Assembly: GCF_009498035.1 (NCBI RefSeq)
Contig: NZ_CP034550.1
Coordinates: 8,804,001 to 8,868,000 of the forward strand
Source of the DNA: Saccharothrix syringae
GTDB taxonomy: Bacteria; Actinomycetota; Actinomycetes; Mycobacteriales; Pseudonocardiaceae
Reading direction: 5' to 3'
DNA length: 64,000 nt
Position numbers and translations under genes: made by a program. The notes beneath the pieces are model-generated. The model did no database searches. It had not been told where the DNA came from and was given only the letters and a program-made list of their open reading frames with translations. Each line of letters starts with the position of its first letter. Position 1 is the stretch's first letter. Below are positions 1 through 7,545 of this stretch, one piece after another.

Positions 1-186
1 GGGGTCGGCGAAGAGGCGTTCGAAGTTCTCCCAGCCGACCCAGGCGGGGGCGTTGACGAAGTCGACCTGCTGGAAGCCCAGCGCGACCCCGCGCGCGAGC
101 GGGTACCAGGAGAACACCGCGAAGCACACCAGCGCGGCGGACAGGAACCCGTACGCGGTCAGGTTCTCCGCGACGCGGCGGCGCAT
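1..186 (-). CDS. Sugar ABC transporter permease, N-terminal part (truncated by window edge)
   Basis: The first 62 residues of a binding-protein-dependent sugar permease of the MalF/UgpA type are visible; the rest lies beyond the left edge. One hydrophobic segment spans about residues 10-30 (FLSAALVCFAVFSWYPL), followed by the periplasmic-side motif GWENFERLF, which is typical of this family just before the conserved transport domain. The ATG (184-186) shares one base with the stop codon of the upstream binding-protein gene (TGATG), so the two are translationally coupled and form one operon. It should import the same carbohydrate as the binding protein. The sugar cannot be told from the sequence. 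Confidence 0.85.
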   Translation of the reverse strand, partial: MRRRVAENLTAYGFLSAALVCFAVFSWYPLARGVALGFQQVDFVNAPAWVGWENFERLFADP

Positions 187-1541
187 CACTTGACCTGCGC
201 CAGGACGGGGTTCACCTTGGCCTCGGCGTCCGCCAGCAGCTGGGCCACGTCCGCGTCGGGCTTGGTGAGCACGGCCTGCATGACGTTGTCGAGGACGGCG
301 TAGACCTGCTGCGCGTTCGGGGGCTCGACCTTGCCGGTGGGCTTGGTGTCCACGTAGGACTTGAAGTTGCCGACGGGCATGGTCGCCAGGCTCTCCTTGA
401 GCCTGGTCTGCCGGTCGGCGATGTCACCGGTCCAGATGTCGGCCGCCGGGGGCACGGGCAGGCCGATGGGCTGGCCGCGTTCCTTGTAGCGCTGGAGGTT
501 CTTCTCGATGCGGTCGGGGTTGAGGTACTTCCACGAGATCCACTTCAGGCCGGCGCGGATCTTCTCCGGCGACGCCTTGGGGTTGACCATGTAGCCCTCG
601 CCGCCGATGAGCGTGCCCTTGGCGTCGGGGATGGCGGTCAGGCCGTAGTCGGCGTAGTCGCCGTCGAACTGGTTGACCAGGGTGGGGATGTTGTCCGGCG
701 CGGCGAGGTACATGCCGAGCTGGCCGGCGCCCATCATCTGCTGGACGTCCTCGATGACCAAGAGCTGCTTCTCCCCCATGGTCTTGTCGGTCCAGCGCAT
801 GGCCTTGAGGTGGTCCAGGACCTCGCGGCCCTTGTCGTTGTTGAAGTCGGCGACCCACTTGTCGCCGTCCCTGCGCGCGATCTGGCCGCCGACGGAGTAC
901 ATCCAGGCGGTGAAGTGCCAGCCGCCCTGGTTGTCGCGGCTGTACTCGGCGAAGCCGACCTTGTTGTCGCCCAGGGCGGTGATCTTCCGGGCGGCCTCGC
1001 GGACCTCGTCCCAGGTCTTCGGCGGTTGGTCGGGGTCCAGGCCGGCCCGGGTGAACAGCTCGCGGTTGTAGACCAGGCCCATCGAGTAGTTGGCGGTCGG
1101 GACGCCGTAGACCTTGCCGTCGGCGCTGAACACGTCGCGCAGCTCCCGGCGGATCGCGTCGTAGTGCGGCACGTCCTTGACGTACTCGGTGATGTCGGCC
1201 GCCTGGCGCCGGGCGATGATGTTGGCCGGGTCGGTGAAGTAGGCGTAGTAGACGTCTTCGAGCTGGCCGCCCGCGAGCTTCGCGGAGAACGTCTGGGGGT
1301 CCATGAACCCCTCGCGCGGCTCGACGTCGATGTCGGGGTTGGCCGCCTCGAACTCCGCGACGTCCTCGTCGAAGATCTTGCGGTCGAACGCCTGCGTCTG
1401 CGGGGGCAGGCCGTTGACGACGATCGTCACCTTGCCGTTCGAGGCGGCGTCGTCACCGCCCTGCGAGCACGCGACCGCGGTGAGACCCATGCCGGTTGCC
1501 AGCAGCAACCCCGCCGCTCTGCGGAGTCTGAATGAGTTCAT
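186..1541 (-). CDS. Extracellular sugar-binding lipoprotein of an ABC transporter
   Basis: A 451-residue family 1 extracellular solute-binding protein. The N-terminus is a lipoprotein signal: MNSFRLRRA, a hydrophobic stretch, then the lipobox-like TAVAC with the acylated Cys near residue 25. Typical family segments follow, e.g. VYGVPTANYSMGLVYNREL and GGEGYMVNPKASPEKI. The ATG at 1541 is preferred over an in-frame upstream GTG (1664) because a GAGGAGGG ribosome site lies 9 nt upstream and the signal peptide begins there. It is the first gene of an operon with the permease. A LacI-type half-degenerate operator and two direct repeats lie upstream, and a LacI regulator is encoded next door, so sugar induction is likely. 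Confidence 0.9.
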   Translation of the reverse strand: MNSFRLRRAAGLLLATGMGLTAVACSQGGDDAASNGKVTIVVNGLPPQTQAFDRKIFDEDVAEFEAANPDIDVEPREGFMDPQTFSAKLAGGQLEDVYYAYFTDPANIIARRQAADITEYVKDVPHYDAIRRELRDVFSADGKVYGVPTANYSMGLVYNRELFTRAGLDPDQPPKTWDEVREAARKITALGDNKVGFAEYSRDNQGGWHFTAWMYSVGGQIARRDGDKWVADFNNDKGREVLDHLKAMRWTDKTMGEKQLLVIEDVQQMMGAGQLGMYLAAPDNIPTLVNQFDGDYADYGLTAIPDAKGTLIGGEGYMVNPKASPEKIRAGLKWISWKYLNPDRIEKNLQRYKERGQPIGLPVPPAADIWTGDIADRQTRLKESLATMPVGNFKSYVDTKPTGKVEPPNAQQVYAVLDNVMQAVLTKPDADVAQLLADAEAKVNPVLAQVK

Positions 1542-1557
1542 GGGGGCGGACCCTCCT

Positions 1558-1572
1558 CGGGTGTGGTGTGGC
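1558..1572 (-). promoter_or_regulatory. 15-bp leader motif GCCACACCACACCCG shared with another lipoprotein gene
   Basis: On the minus strand GCCACACCACACCCG runs directly into the ribosome binding site of the sugar-binding lipoprotein gene. The identical 15-mer is found at 11267-11281, again directly before the ribosome site of a lipoprotein gene. It is probably part of the 5' untranslated leader; function unknown. Confidence 0.4.
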
Positions 1573-1588
1573 GCACACGGTAAATCCA

Positions 1589-1649
1589 CCCAACACATCT
1601 CCGCAAGATGTCGACGACCTATTGCAACTTCCCAACACTCTCCCGCAAG
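1589..1649. promoter_or_regulatory. Two 19-bp direct repeats spaced 42 bp (probable regulator sites)
   Basis: CCCAACAC-N4-CCGCAAG occurs at 1589-1607 and again at 1631-1649: 15 of 19 positions are identical and the start-to-start distance is 42 bp, four helical turns. They lie in the promoter region of the sugar-binding protein gene. The repeats are not palindromic, so a regulator other than a LacI dimer may use them. Confidence 0.45.
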
Positions 1650-1678
1650 CCCACCCCCACCCACTCCACCTCCACTTG

Positions 1679-1692
1679 CGAGAGCGCTCCCA
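1679..1692. promoter_or_regulatory. Imperfect LacI/CebR-type operator upstream of sugar transporter operon
   Basis: Read on the minus strand this is TGGGAGCGCTCTCG, matching 12 of 14 positions of the CebR-type palindrome TGGGAGCGCTCCCA that occurs perfectly at 47487-47500. It sits about 140 nt upstream of the binding-protein start. A LacI-family regulator is encoded at 1953-2954, which is the simplest candidate ligand-responsive repressor. Confidence 0.4.
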
Positions 1693-1697
1693 CCCCG

Positions 1698-1937
1698 CGC
1701 GTGTCATGCACTCAGCTCCCGCGTGTCATGCACTCAACCCGCGCGAGTCGAACCTCCAGACCCCTCGTGTCGAACCTCCAGGACCCCCGAGTTCAACATT
1801 CGCGCACGCTTGAACCCCGACCCGCAGGTGCCCGAACGTCGAACTCGGGGGTCGCGAAGGTTCGACACGAGGGTCGTGAACGTTCGACTCGCGCGGTCTG
1901 AGGGCATGACACGCGCGGGGTGAGGGCATGACTCGCG
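1698..1937. repeat. 22-bp modular inverted-repeat element (copy A): 5 modules, 20-nt loop, 5 inverted modules
   Basis: Left arm 1698-1807 and right arm 1828-1937 are each exactly 110 bp = five 22-bp modules, separated by a 20-nt loop (1808-1827). Every module carries CGTGT/CGAGT followed by C or T at positions 3-8. Module order in each arm is two outer modules with a GTCATGC core, then GAGTCGAAC, then GTGTCGAACC, then GAGTTCAACATTCG at the loop end. The arms are about 85% complementary. No credible coding ORF uses this stretch. It fills the gap between the end of lacI and the promoter of the sugar-binding protein gene. The same architecture recurs at 57978-58216, and a single arm at 28875-28984. 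Confidence 0.85.
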
Positions 1938-1952
1938 CGGGGTTGGGAGGGG

Positions 1953-2954
1953 TTAGCGGGGGGCGGGGGCGGTGGAGGAACGGACTACCAGTTCGGGTTC
2001 GAAGAGGAGTTCTTCGTCGGGGACGGCGGTGCCGGCGATCTGGTTGGCCAGGAGTTCGACGGCGGCTCGGCCCATCGCCTCGATCGGCTGGCGCACGGTG
2101 GTCAGGGGCGGCTCGGTGCAGGTCATGAAGGCGGAGTCGTCGTAGCCGACGACCGAGACGTCGTGCGGTACGCGCAGGCCCTGGCGGCGGACGGCGCGGA
2201 CGGCGCCCAGGGCCAGGGGGTCGGAGGCGCACACGACCGCGGTCACGCCTCGGTTGAGCAGGCGCATTGCCGCTGCTTGGCCGCCTTCCAGGGAGAACAT
2301 GGCGTGCTCCTCGAAGAGGTCGACGCCCGCGGTCGAGGCGCAGGTCTGGAGGGCGGCCAGCTTGCGGCGGGACGGCACGTGGTCGGTCGGGCCCAGGACG
2401 GCGCCGATCCGGGTGTGGCCCAGGGCCAGCAGGTGGCCGAACGCCTGCTCGACGGCCACCGCGTCGTCGCACGACACGCGCGGGAACCCCAGGTCCTCGA
2501 TGGCCGCGTTCACCAGCACGGCGGGCAGCTTGCGGCGGGCCATCTGCCGGTAGTGCTCGTGCGAGGCGTCGGCCTGCGCGTACTGGCCGCCGGCGAACAC
2601 CACGCCCGACACGTGCTGCTCGAACAGCAGCTCCAGGTAGTCGGCCTCGGTCACGCCGCCCGCGGTCCGGGTGCACAGCACCGGGGTGAACCCGCGCTGG
2701 GCCAGTGCGTTGCCCACCACGTCGGCGAAGGCGGGGAAGATCGGGTTCTGCAGCTCGGGCAGCACCAGGCCGACCAGCCGGGCGCGCTCGCCGCGCAGCT
2801 GCGTGGGCCGCTCGTACCCCAGCACGTCCAGGGCGGTCAGCACGGCCGACCTCGTGGCGTCGGACACGCCGGGCTTGCCGTTGAGCACGCGGCTGACCGT
2901 CGCCTCGCTCACGCCGACCTTCGCGGCCACCTCTGCCAACCGACGTTGCGTCAT
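1953..2954 (-). CDS. LacI-family transcriptional regulator
   Basis: A 333-residue LacI/GalR repressor. The N-terminal helix-turn-helix (about residues 4-50; LAEVAAKVGVSEATVSRVLNG) is followed by the hinge region and a periplasmic-binding-protein-like sugar domain with family motifs such as LVGLVLPELQNPIFPA and DVSVVGYDDS. The ATG at 2954 overlaps the stop of the upstream crotonase-like gene by 4 nt (ATGA). Alternatively TATAGT (2961-2966) sits 6 nt before this ATG, which would give a leaderless transcript. It most likely controls the sugar ABC operon encoded immediately downstream on the same strand. Confidence 0.92.
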   Translation of the reverse strand: MTQRRLAEVAAKVGVSEATVSRVLNGKPGVSDATRSAVLTALDVLGYERPTQLRGERARLVGLVLPELQNPIFPAFADVVGNALAQRGFTPVLCTRTAGGVTEADYLELLFEQHVSGVVFAGGQYAQADASHEHYRQMARRKLPAVLVNAAIEDLGFPRVSCDDAVAVEQAFGHLLALGHTRIGAVLGPTDHVPSRRKLAALQTCASTAGVDLFEEHAMFSLEGGQAAAMRLLNRGVTAVVCASDPLALGAVRAVRRQGLRVPHDVSVVGYDDSAFMTCTEPPLTTVRQPIEAMGRAAVELLANQIAGTAVPDEELLFEPELVVRSSTAPAPR

Positions 2955-3475
2955 GTAGCAACTATAGGGCAGCATTTACGCTCGGCTTGCACTGGTTTGC
3001 AGCCGTTTGCGAGTTCCACCGCCGCCCGCAGCACGAGCGGGGCGGGCACCACGCGGTCGACCAGCCCGGTGCACAGCGCCCGGTCCGCGCTGATCCGCTC
3101 GCCGAACACCACGCGCGTCCCGGTCACCCGCCCCAGCCCGCCGGTGCGGGCCAGCACCCGGTGGTGGCACGACATCGCCAGCTCGGCCGCGTGCCCCACC
3201 GCGCTGCCGGCGATGGCGGCGACCACCGGCACCCGGAACCCGGCCACGTCGTCGCGCAGCGCCCGGAACGAACACGAAAGCGCTTCACACTGCTGGCTCG
3301 ACATGCGCAGCAGGCCCCTGATGTCGGTCCCGCACGCCCAGCACCCCGCCAGCACGACGGCGCGGGCACCGCCCACCCGCCCCAGCGCCGCGCGCAACCC
3401 GACGTGGGCGGTGTCCAGCGGTTCGTCGACCCGGATGACCGCGACGCCGCCGGAGAGGTTCGTTGAGACGGCCAT
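2951..3475 (-). CDS. Short enoyl-CoA hydratase/isomerase-family (crotonase) protein
   Basis: About 174 residues. The core PVVAAIAGSAVGHAAELAMS and the following RVLARTGGLGRV...GLVDRVV pattern identify the crotonase fold, in which the AxxGxxxE-like loop forms the oxyanion hole. The protein is clearly shorter than the usual 250-270 residues and lacks the C-terminal helices needed for trimer packing. It ends in a Cys-rich, unconserved tail (ERKCCPIVAT). The start is uncertain: ATG at 3475 or GTG at 3499, neither with a strong ribosome site. The stop overlaps the lacI start by 4 nt. It may be a degraded paralogue kept as the leader gene of lacI, or an active non-canonical crotonase. Confidence 0.6.
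   Translation of the reverse strand: MAVSTNLSGGVAVIRVDEPLDTAHVGLRAALGRVGGARAVVLAGCWACGTDIRGLLRMSSQQCEALSCSFRALRDDVAGFRVPVVAAIAGSAVGHAAELAMSCHHRVLARTGGLGRVTGTRVVFGERISADRALCTGLVDRVVPAPLVLRAAVELANGCKPVQAERKCCPIVAT
2961..3010 (-). promoter_or_regulatory. Possible leaderless lacI promoter with three 10-bp-phased repeats
   Basis: On the minus strand a TATAGT -10 hexamer (2961-2966) lies 6 nt before the lacI ATG, the spacing of a leaderless transcript. Just upstream, three repeats of the type GCAARC-N4 follow each other with exact 10-bp periodicity (plus-strand blocks 2981-2990, 2991-3000, 3001-3010, each ending TTGC). They lie inside the end of the crotonase-like gene. Autoregulation is an inference. 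Confidence 0.35.
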
Positions 3476-3554
3476 CAGGGCCAATCGTGGCCGGGTCACC
3501 CCCGGTTGTCATGTTCTGCCCCACCATCGGGTGACCTCGGGGTACAAATTCCCC

Positions 3555-4100
3555 GTGAAGCGGTGTCTGATGGCGGTGCTCGTGCTCGTGCTGACCGGTT
3601 GCGGCACGTCGGTGGCGGGCAAGGCGGTGCCGGGCCCGACGTCCCAGGCGGCCGCGCCGGACGCCGAGGTGCTGCGCTGGGTGAACAACTTCTGCGGCGT
3701 GGCCGACTACATGGTCGCCTCGGGCGGCGTGCAGTTCGACCAGGTGGAGACCGACCCCGCCAAGGCCAAGCAGTCGCTCAGCGAGATGCTGGGCCGCACG
3801 GTCGACATGCTCAACGTGGTCCTGCACGACCTCGACGAGCTGACCCCCGCCCCGGACCCGGCCGCCGACACCGCGGTCGAGGTCATCCAGGAGCCGCTGG
3901 CCCGCGCGCACGAGAAGTTCGCCAAGGCCAAGTCGACCGTGGACGGCGCGCCGGAGCTGACCCTCGACGTCTACTCCGCCGTCCTCCAGGACATGACCGA
4001 GGCCGTGTCGGTCATGAACGACGCCGTGGGCAAGATCAACGTCGTCTCGCTGCCCGACGAGTTCACCGCCGCGGCCCGGCAGGCCGAGAACTGCTCCTAG
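3555..4100 (+). CDS. Small secreted lipoprotein of unknown function
   Basis: A 181-residue predicted lipoprotein: GTG start, short signal VKRCLMAVLVLVLTGC with lipobox LTGC (Cys at residue 16), then a mostly helical, acidic domain with two further cysteines (NFCGVADY near the start of the domain and ENCS at the very C-terminus) that could form a disulfide. No enzymatic motif is visible. An internal ATG (3570) would truncate the signal peptide, so the GTG is preferred. It is on the same strand as lanM, 264 nt upstream, but is not obviously part of that operon. Confidence 0.75.
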   Translation: MKRCLMAVLVLVLTGCGTSVAGKAVPGPTSQAAAPDAEVLRWVNNFCGVADYMVASGGVQFDQVETDPAKAKQSLSEMLGRTVDMLNVVLHDLDELTPAPDPAADTAVEVIQEPLARAHEKFAKAKSTVDGAPELTLDVYSAVLQDMTEAVSVMNDAVGKINVVSLPDEFTAAARQAENCS

Positions 4101-4364
4101 AGCCGAGCCCGCAGAGGCCGGGGAACGCGCCGAACCCGGGGGAACCCGGGGAACGCGCAGAACCCGGAGAGCGCGCCCAACGCCCGCGGACGTCCGCGGT
4201 TCCGCGCCCAACGCCCGCAGAGCCGCGCCCGAGCCCGAGCCCGTCGAGAACCACACCCACCCCCCGCGGAGACCGCACATGTGCGGTTATCACCCCGTTG
4301 ACCGGCAAATCTGGGGGCGCGGCCCCCATGTGCGCCCGGTCGGCGCCGTGCCACCTTGGGTGAC
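4101..4364. other. Intergenic region upstream of lanM with hairpins
   Basis: No coding region is supported here. It contains short CCCGGGG-rich repeats (about 4120-4175), a perfect 14-bp palindrome CCGCACATGTGCGG (4273-4286) followed by TTAT, and a GGGGG-N5-CCCCC hairpin (4313-4327). The first could be an operator and the second an attenuator or terminator. No convincing -10/-35 pair is seen. Confidence 0.4.
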
Positions 4365-7253
4365 GTGTTCTCGTCCGCCGTAGACCAGACCCCCACCACC
4401 TGGTGGCTCAGCGGTGTCCGCGAGAACCACCGAGAGCTGGTCGTCCCCCGTGGACGGCCCTCATGGGCCGCGTTCGTGGAACGCGCCGCCACGACCGCGG
4501 CCCGTGCAGACTTCCCCGGCGGCGACTGGCAGGACGCCTTCGCGTTCGCGCTGCGCCCGCTGGTCGACGCGGCCGTGCGCCTGGACCCGCGGCTGGACGG
4601 CGACTTCGCCCGCGCGCTGGGCCGCCGGCTCGCCCGGGTCGCGGCCCGCACCCTGGTGCTGGAGCTGAACCTGCGGCGCGTCGCGGGCCGGCTGGCCGGG
4701 GACACCCCGCAGGCCCGGTTCGCCGACTTCGTCAACCGCCTGGACCTGCGCGCCCTGTTCGCCGAGTACCCGGTGCTCGCCCGGCTGCTCGGGCAGGCGT
4801 GCCTGCACGCGGTCGAGGCGCACGTCGAGCTGCTGGACCGGTTCGGGCAGGACCGGCGCGAGGTCGTGCGGACCCTGCTGGACGGCCGCGACCCCGGTCC
4901 GCTCGCGCGGGTGGAGACCGGCCTGGGCGACCCGCACGCGGGCGGCCGGTCGGTGGCCGTGCTGACCTTCGCCGACGGGCGCCGCGTCGTCTACAAGCCG
5001 CGGCCGGTGGCCCAGCACCTGGCCTTCGCCGACGTGCTGGCCTGGTTCGACGGCCACACCGGCCTGGGCCTGCGGCTGCCGCGCGCGGTGGACCGGCCCG
5101 CGCACGGCTGGCTGGAGTTCGTCGACCGCGCGCCGTGCGCGGACCTCGCCGGGGTCGGCCGGTTCTACCACCGGCTCGGCGCCCTGATCGCGCTGCTGTA
5201 CGCGCTCGACGGCACCGACATGCACTACGAGAACCTGGTCGCGGCGGGCGAGCAGCCGGTGCTGGTGGACGTGGAGACGCTGTTCCACCCCGAGGTCGCC
5301 ACCCCGGCGGACCCGGCGGCGCAGGCGCTGGCGCGGTCGGTGGACCGCACCGCCGTGCTGCCGCGCGTGCTGCTCGGCGAGCACGGCGCGCTGGACGTGA
5401 GCGGCGTCGGCGGCGACCACGGCGACCGCCCGCCCGTCGACGGCGTGGCGTGGCTGCACCCCGGCACGGACCGGATGCGGCTGGTGCGCCAACCCGCGCC
5501 CGTGCCGCCTGCCCACAACCGGCCGGTGGTCGACGGCGTGGCCGCCGAGCCCGCGGACCACCGGGGCGCGCTGCTGGCCGGGTTCCGGGTCGGCTACGAC
5601 GTGCTCTGCGACCACCGCGGCGACCTGTTGGGCGAGCACGGCCTGCTGCGCCGGTTCGCCGACCTGCCCGCGCGGTTCCTGCCGCGGATGACCTCGCTGT
5701 ACGCGACGCTGCTCGACGAGTCGACGCACCCCGACGCGCTGCGCGGTGCCGACGCCCGCGAGGGCGCGCTGGAGCTGCTGCGGGACGACTCGCGCGACTC
5801 GGCGGCGCTGCGGGCGCTGGTGCCGCACGAGGTCACCGACCTGTGGGCGGGCGACGTGCCGCTGTTCACCACCCGGCCGGGCAGCCGGGACGTGTGGACC
5901 TCCACCGGCGAGCGGCTGCCCGACCTGCTGCCGGTGTCCGGCCTGGACTCGGTGACCGCCAAGGTCGCCGCCCTGGACGAGGTCGACAAGCACGACCAGC
6001 AGTGGCTGGTCACCGCCGCGCTGGCCAGCCGGCCGCGCCCGGTGGAGCACCGCACCGGCCCGGCGCTGCCCGGGCCGCTGGAGGCGGGCGTGCCGGACCC
6101 GCAGCGGCTGCTGGTGGCCGCGTGCGGCGTGGCCGACGAGGTGCTGGCGCACGCGGCCACCGCGCCGGGCCGGGTCAACTGGGTCGGCCTCGAACTGGCC
6201 GACGACCGGTACTGGGCGGTGGCGCCGATGGGCGCGGGCCTGTCCAACGGCTACACCGGCGTCGCGCTGTTCCTGGCCCAGCTGGGCCGGCTCACCGGCG
6301 CCGACCGCTACCTGGCCTTCGCCCGCGACGCGCTCGCGCCGGTACCCGGGCTGCTGGCCGCATTCGCCGAGGACGAGGAGATGGCGGTCGCGGTGGGCAG
6401 CGGCGGCTTCCACGGCCTGGGCGGCATCTGCTACGCGCTGGCGCGGCTGGCGAACCTGCTGGAGGACGCGGAGATCACCGGCTGGCTGCGCGCCGCGCTG
6501 GAGGTCGCGGCGCGGGTCGAGGCGGTCGGCGAGGACTGCGCCGACCTGGTCGAGGGCCGGGCGGGCGGGCTGGCCGCGGCACTGGCGGTGCGCGCCGAGA
6601 GCGGCCTGCCCGCGGCCGCGGCGCTGGCCCGCGCCCACGCCGACCGGCTGCTCACCGCGACCCCCGGCGGCGACGGCTTCGCCCGCGGCCGGGCCGGGGT
6701 CGGCTGGGCGCTGCTGCGGTACGCGCGGGCGTCCGGCGACCAGCGGTACGGCGTGGCCGGGCGGGCGAACCTGCGCGCCGACCGGGCGCTGAAGCAGCGG
6801 CTGCTGGACGTGGCCGAGGCCGACCACAGCTGGTGCTCCGGCCTGTCCGGCGCGGTGCTCGCGCACGCCGCGCACCCCGGCCAGCCGGTGGACACCCACA
6901 CCCTGCACCTCGACCGGTGCCTCAACGCCCTGGCCGTGCACGAGCCGCTGCGCGACCTCAGCCCGTGCCACGGCGAGCTGGGCGTGGTCGAGTCGCTGAC
7001 CGTGCTGGCCGAACGCGGCCACACCCTGGCCGCGGCCATGCAGACCCGGCGTGCTGGACTTGTGCTCGGCGCGCTGGAACAGCACGGGGCGCGCTGCGGG
7101 ACGCCCGGAGGCGTGCCGTCGGCAGGTCTGCTCACCGGGCTCTCCGGGATCGGGTACGGCCTGCTCCGCCTCGGCTTCCCGGAGCAGGTGCCCTCGGTGC
7201 TCCTGCTGGAACCCCGTGCAACCCACCCCACCCCCGAGGAGAACCACCGATGA
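4365..7253 (+). CDS. lanM: Class II lanthipeptide synthetase (LanM)
   Basis: About 962 residues; bifunctional enzyme that phosphorylates and eliminates Ser/Thr in a precursor peptide and then cyclises Cys thiols onto the dehydro residues. The N-terminal DUF4135 dehydratase is intact: RRVVYKPRP (about residue 205), the catalytic-loop motif DMHYENL (about 285) and VDVETLF (about 300). The C-terminal LanC-like cyclase retains its zinc ligands WCSG (about 822) and CHG (about 867) plus the GFHGLGG and GLSGIGYGLL repeats of the toroid. GTG 4365 is chosen; an in-frame TTG (4356) is possible and neither has a clear ribosome site. The stop overlaps the next ORF by 4 nt. No dedicated transporter, protease or immunity gene is adjacent. 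Confidence 0.9.
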   Translation: MFSSAVDQTPTTWWLSGVRENHRELVVPRGRPSWAAFVERAATTAARADFPGGDWQDAFAFALRPLVDAAVRLDPRLDGDFARALGRRLARVAARTLVLELNLRRVAGRLAGDTPQARFADFVNRLDLRALFAEYPVLARLLGQACLHAVEAHVELLDRFGQDRREVVRTLLDGRDPGPLARVETGLGDPHAGGRSVAVLTFADGRRVVYKPRPVAQHLAFADVLAWFDGHTGLGLRLPRAVDRPAHGWLEFVDRAPCADLAGVGRFYHRLGALIALLYALDGTDMHYENLVAAGEQPVLVDVETLFHPEVATPADPAAQALARSVDRTAVLPRVLLGEHGALDVSGVGGDHGDRPPVDGVAWLHPGTDRMRLVRQPAPVPPAHNRPVVDGVAAEPADHRGALLAGFRVGYDVLCDHRGDLLGEHGLLRRFADLPARFLPRMTSLYATLLDESTHPDALRGADAREGALELLRDDSRDSAALRALVPHEVTDLWAGDVPLFTTRPGSRDVWTSTGERLPDLLPVSGLDSVTAKVAALDEVDKHDQQWLVTAALASRPRPVEHRTGPALPGPLEAGVPDPQRLLVAACGVADEVLAHAATAPGRVNWVGLELADDRYWAVAPMGAGLSNGYTGVALFLAQLGRLTGADRYLAFARDALAPVPGLLAAFAEDEEMAVAVGSGGFHGLGGICYALARLANLLEDAEITGWLRAALEVAARVEAVGEDCADLVEGRAGGLAAALAVRAESGLPAAAALARAHADRLLTATPGGDGFARGRAGVGWALLRYARASGDQRYGVAGRANLRADRALKQRLLDVAEADHSWCSGLSGAVLAHAAHPGQPVDTHTLHLDRCLNALAVHEPLRDLSPCHGELGVVESLTVLAERGHTLAAAMQTRRAGLVLGALEQHGARCGTPGGVPSAGLLTGLSGIGYGLLRLGFPEQVPSVLLLEPRATHPTPEENHR

Positions 7254-7459
7254 GCAACGCCGACCACGCCGAGGTCACGACCTGGGACGAGGCCCGGGAC
7301 GGCGACCACCCCGCCGGCGAGATGGCGCTGTCCCGCAGGACGAGGGCCGGTGCGCGGGCCCGGGCACTGGCCGGCATGACCATGGCCGTCGGCGCCTACG
7401 CGGTGGTCACCGCGAGCACCGGCAGCTGGACCGTGAGCGCGCCCGTGATCCAGGGCTAG
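7250..7459 (+). CDS. 69-aa peptide coupled to lanM; candidate precursor lacking cysteine
   Basis: The ATG overlaps the lanM stop (ATGA), and a terminator follows, so this is the last gene of a two-gene unit. The acidic N-terminal half (MSNADHAEVTTWDEARDGD) resembles a RiPP leader. A basic stretch (SRRTRAGARARA, about residues 30-41) is followed by a hydrophobic, Ser/Thr-rich C-terminus (VVTASTGSWTVSAPVIQG). There is no cysteine anywhere, so the usual lanthionine ring cannot form. Either LanM only dehydrates this peptide, another residue acts as nucleophile, the true substrate is encoded elsewhere, or this is a small membrane partner (residues about 42-60 could span a membrane). Too short and divergent for a named family. 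Confidence 0.6.
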   Translation: MSNADHAEVTTWDEARDGDHPAGEMALSRRTRAGARARALAGMTMAVGAYAVVTASTGSWTVSAPVIQG

Positions 7460-7477
7460 CGGTCCACCGCGCGCCGG

Positions 7478-7510
7478 ACTGCCCGCCCGCACTGGGGGTG
7501 CGGGCAGTTT
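7478..7510 (+). terminator. Intrinsic terminator after the lanM operon
   Basis: A perfect 9-bp stem ACTGCCCGC (7478-7486) / GCGGGCAGT (7500-7508), with an alternative inner stem CCCGCAC/GTGCGGG, followed by TTT. It lies 18 nt past the stop of the 69-aa peptide and 38 nt before the next gene, separating the lanM unit from the LAL regulator. Confidence 0.6.
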
Positions 7511-7545
7511 GGCGTGCGTTGCTTCGTCTTGGTTAAGGTTCGGCC

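Noticed and set aside
1850..1900. T-loop-like GGTTCGACAC and GTTCGACTC strings suggesting tRNA genes
   Set aside because: They are modules of the 22-bp repeat element; no acceptor, D or anticodon arms can be assembled and the 22-bp period explains them.
1726..2030. Long minus-strand and plus-strand reading frames across the inverted repeat (also at 57955-58250)
   Set aside because: High-GC spurious frames; sequence composition follows the repeat modules and shows no protein family or ribosome site.
3273..3288. LacI-like site CGAAAGCGCTTC inside the crotonase gene
   Set aside because: It lies mid-gene about 300 bp from the lacI start, with only a partial palindrome; likely chance in GC-rich coding DNA.
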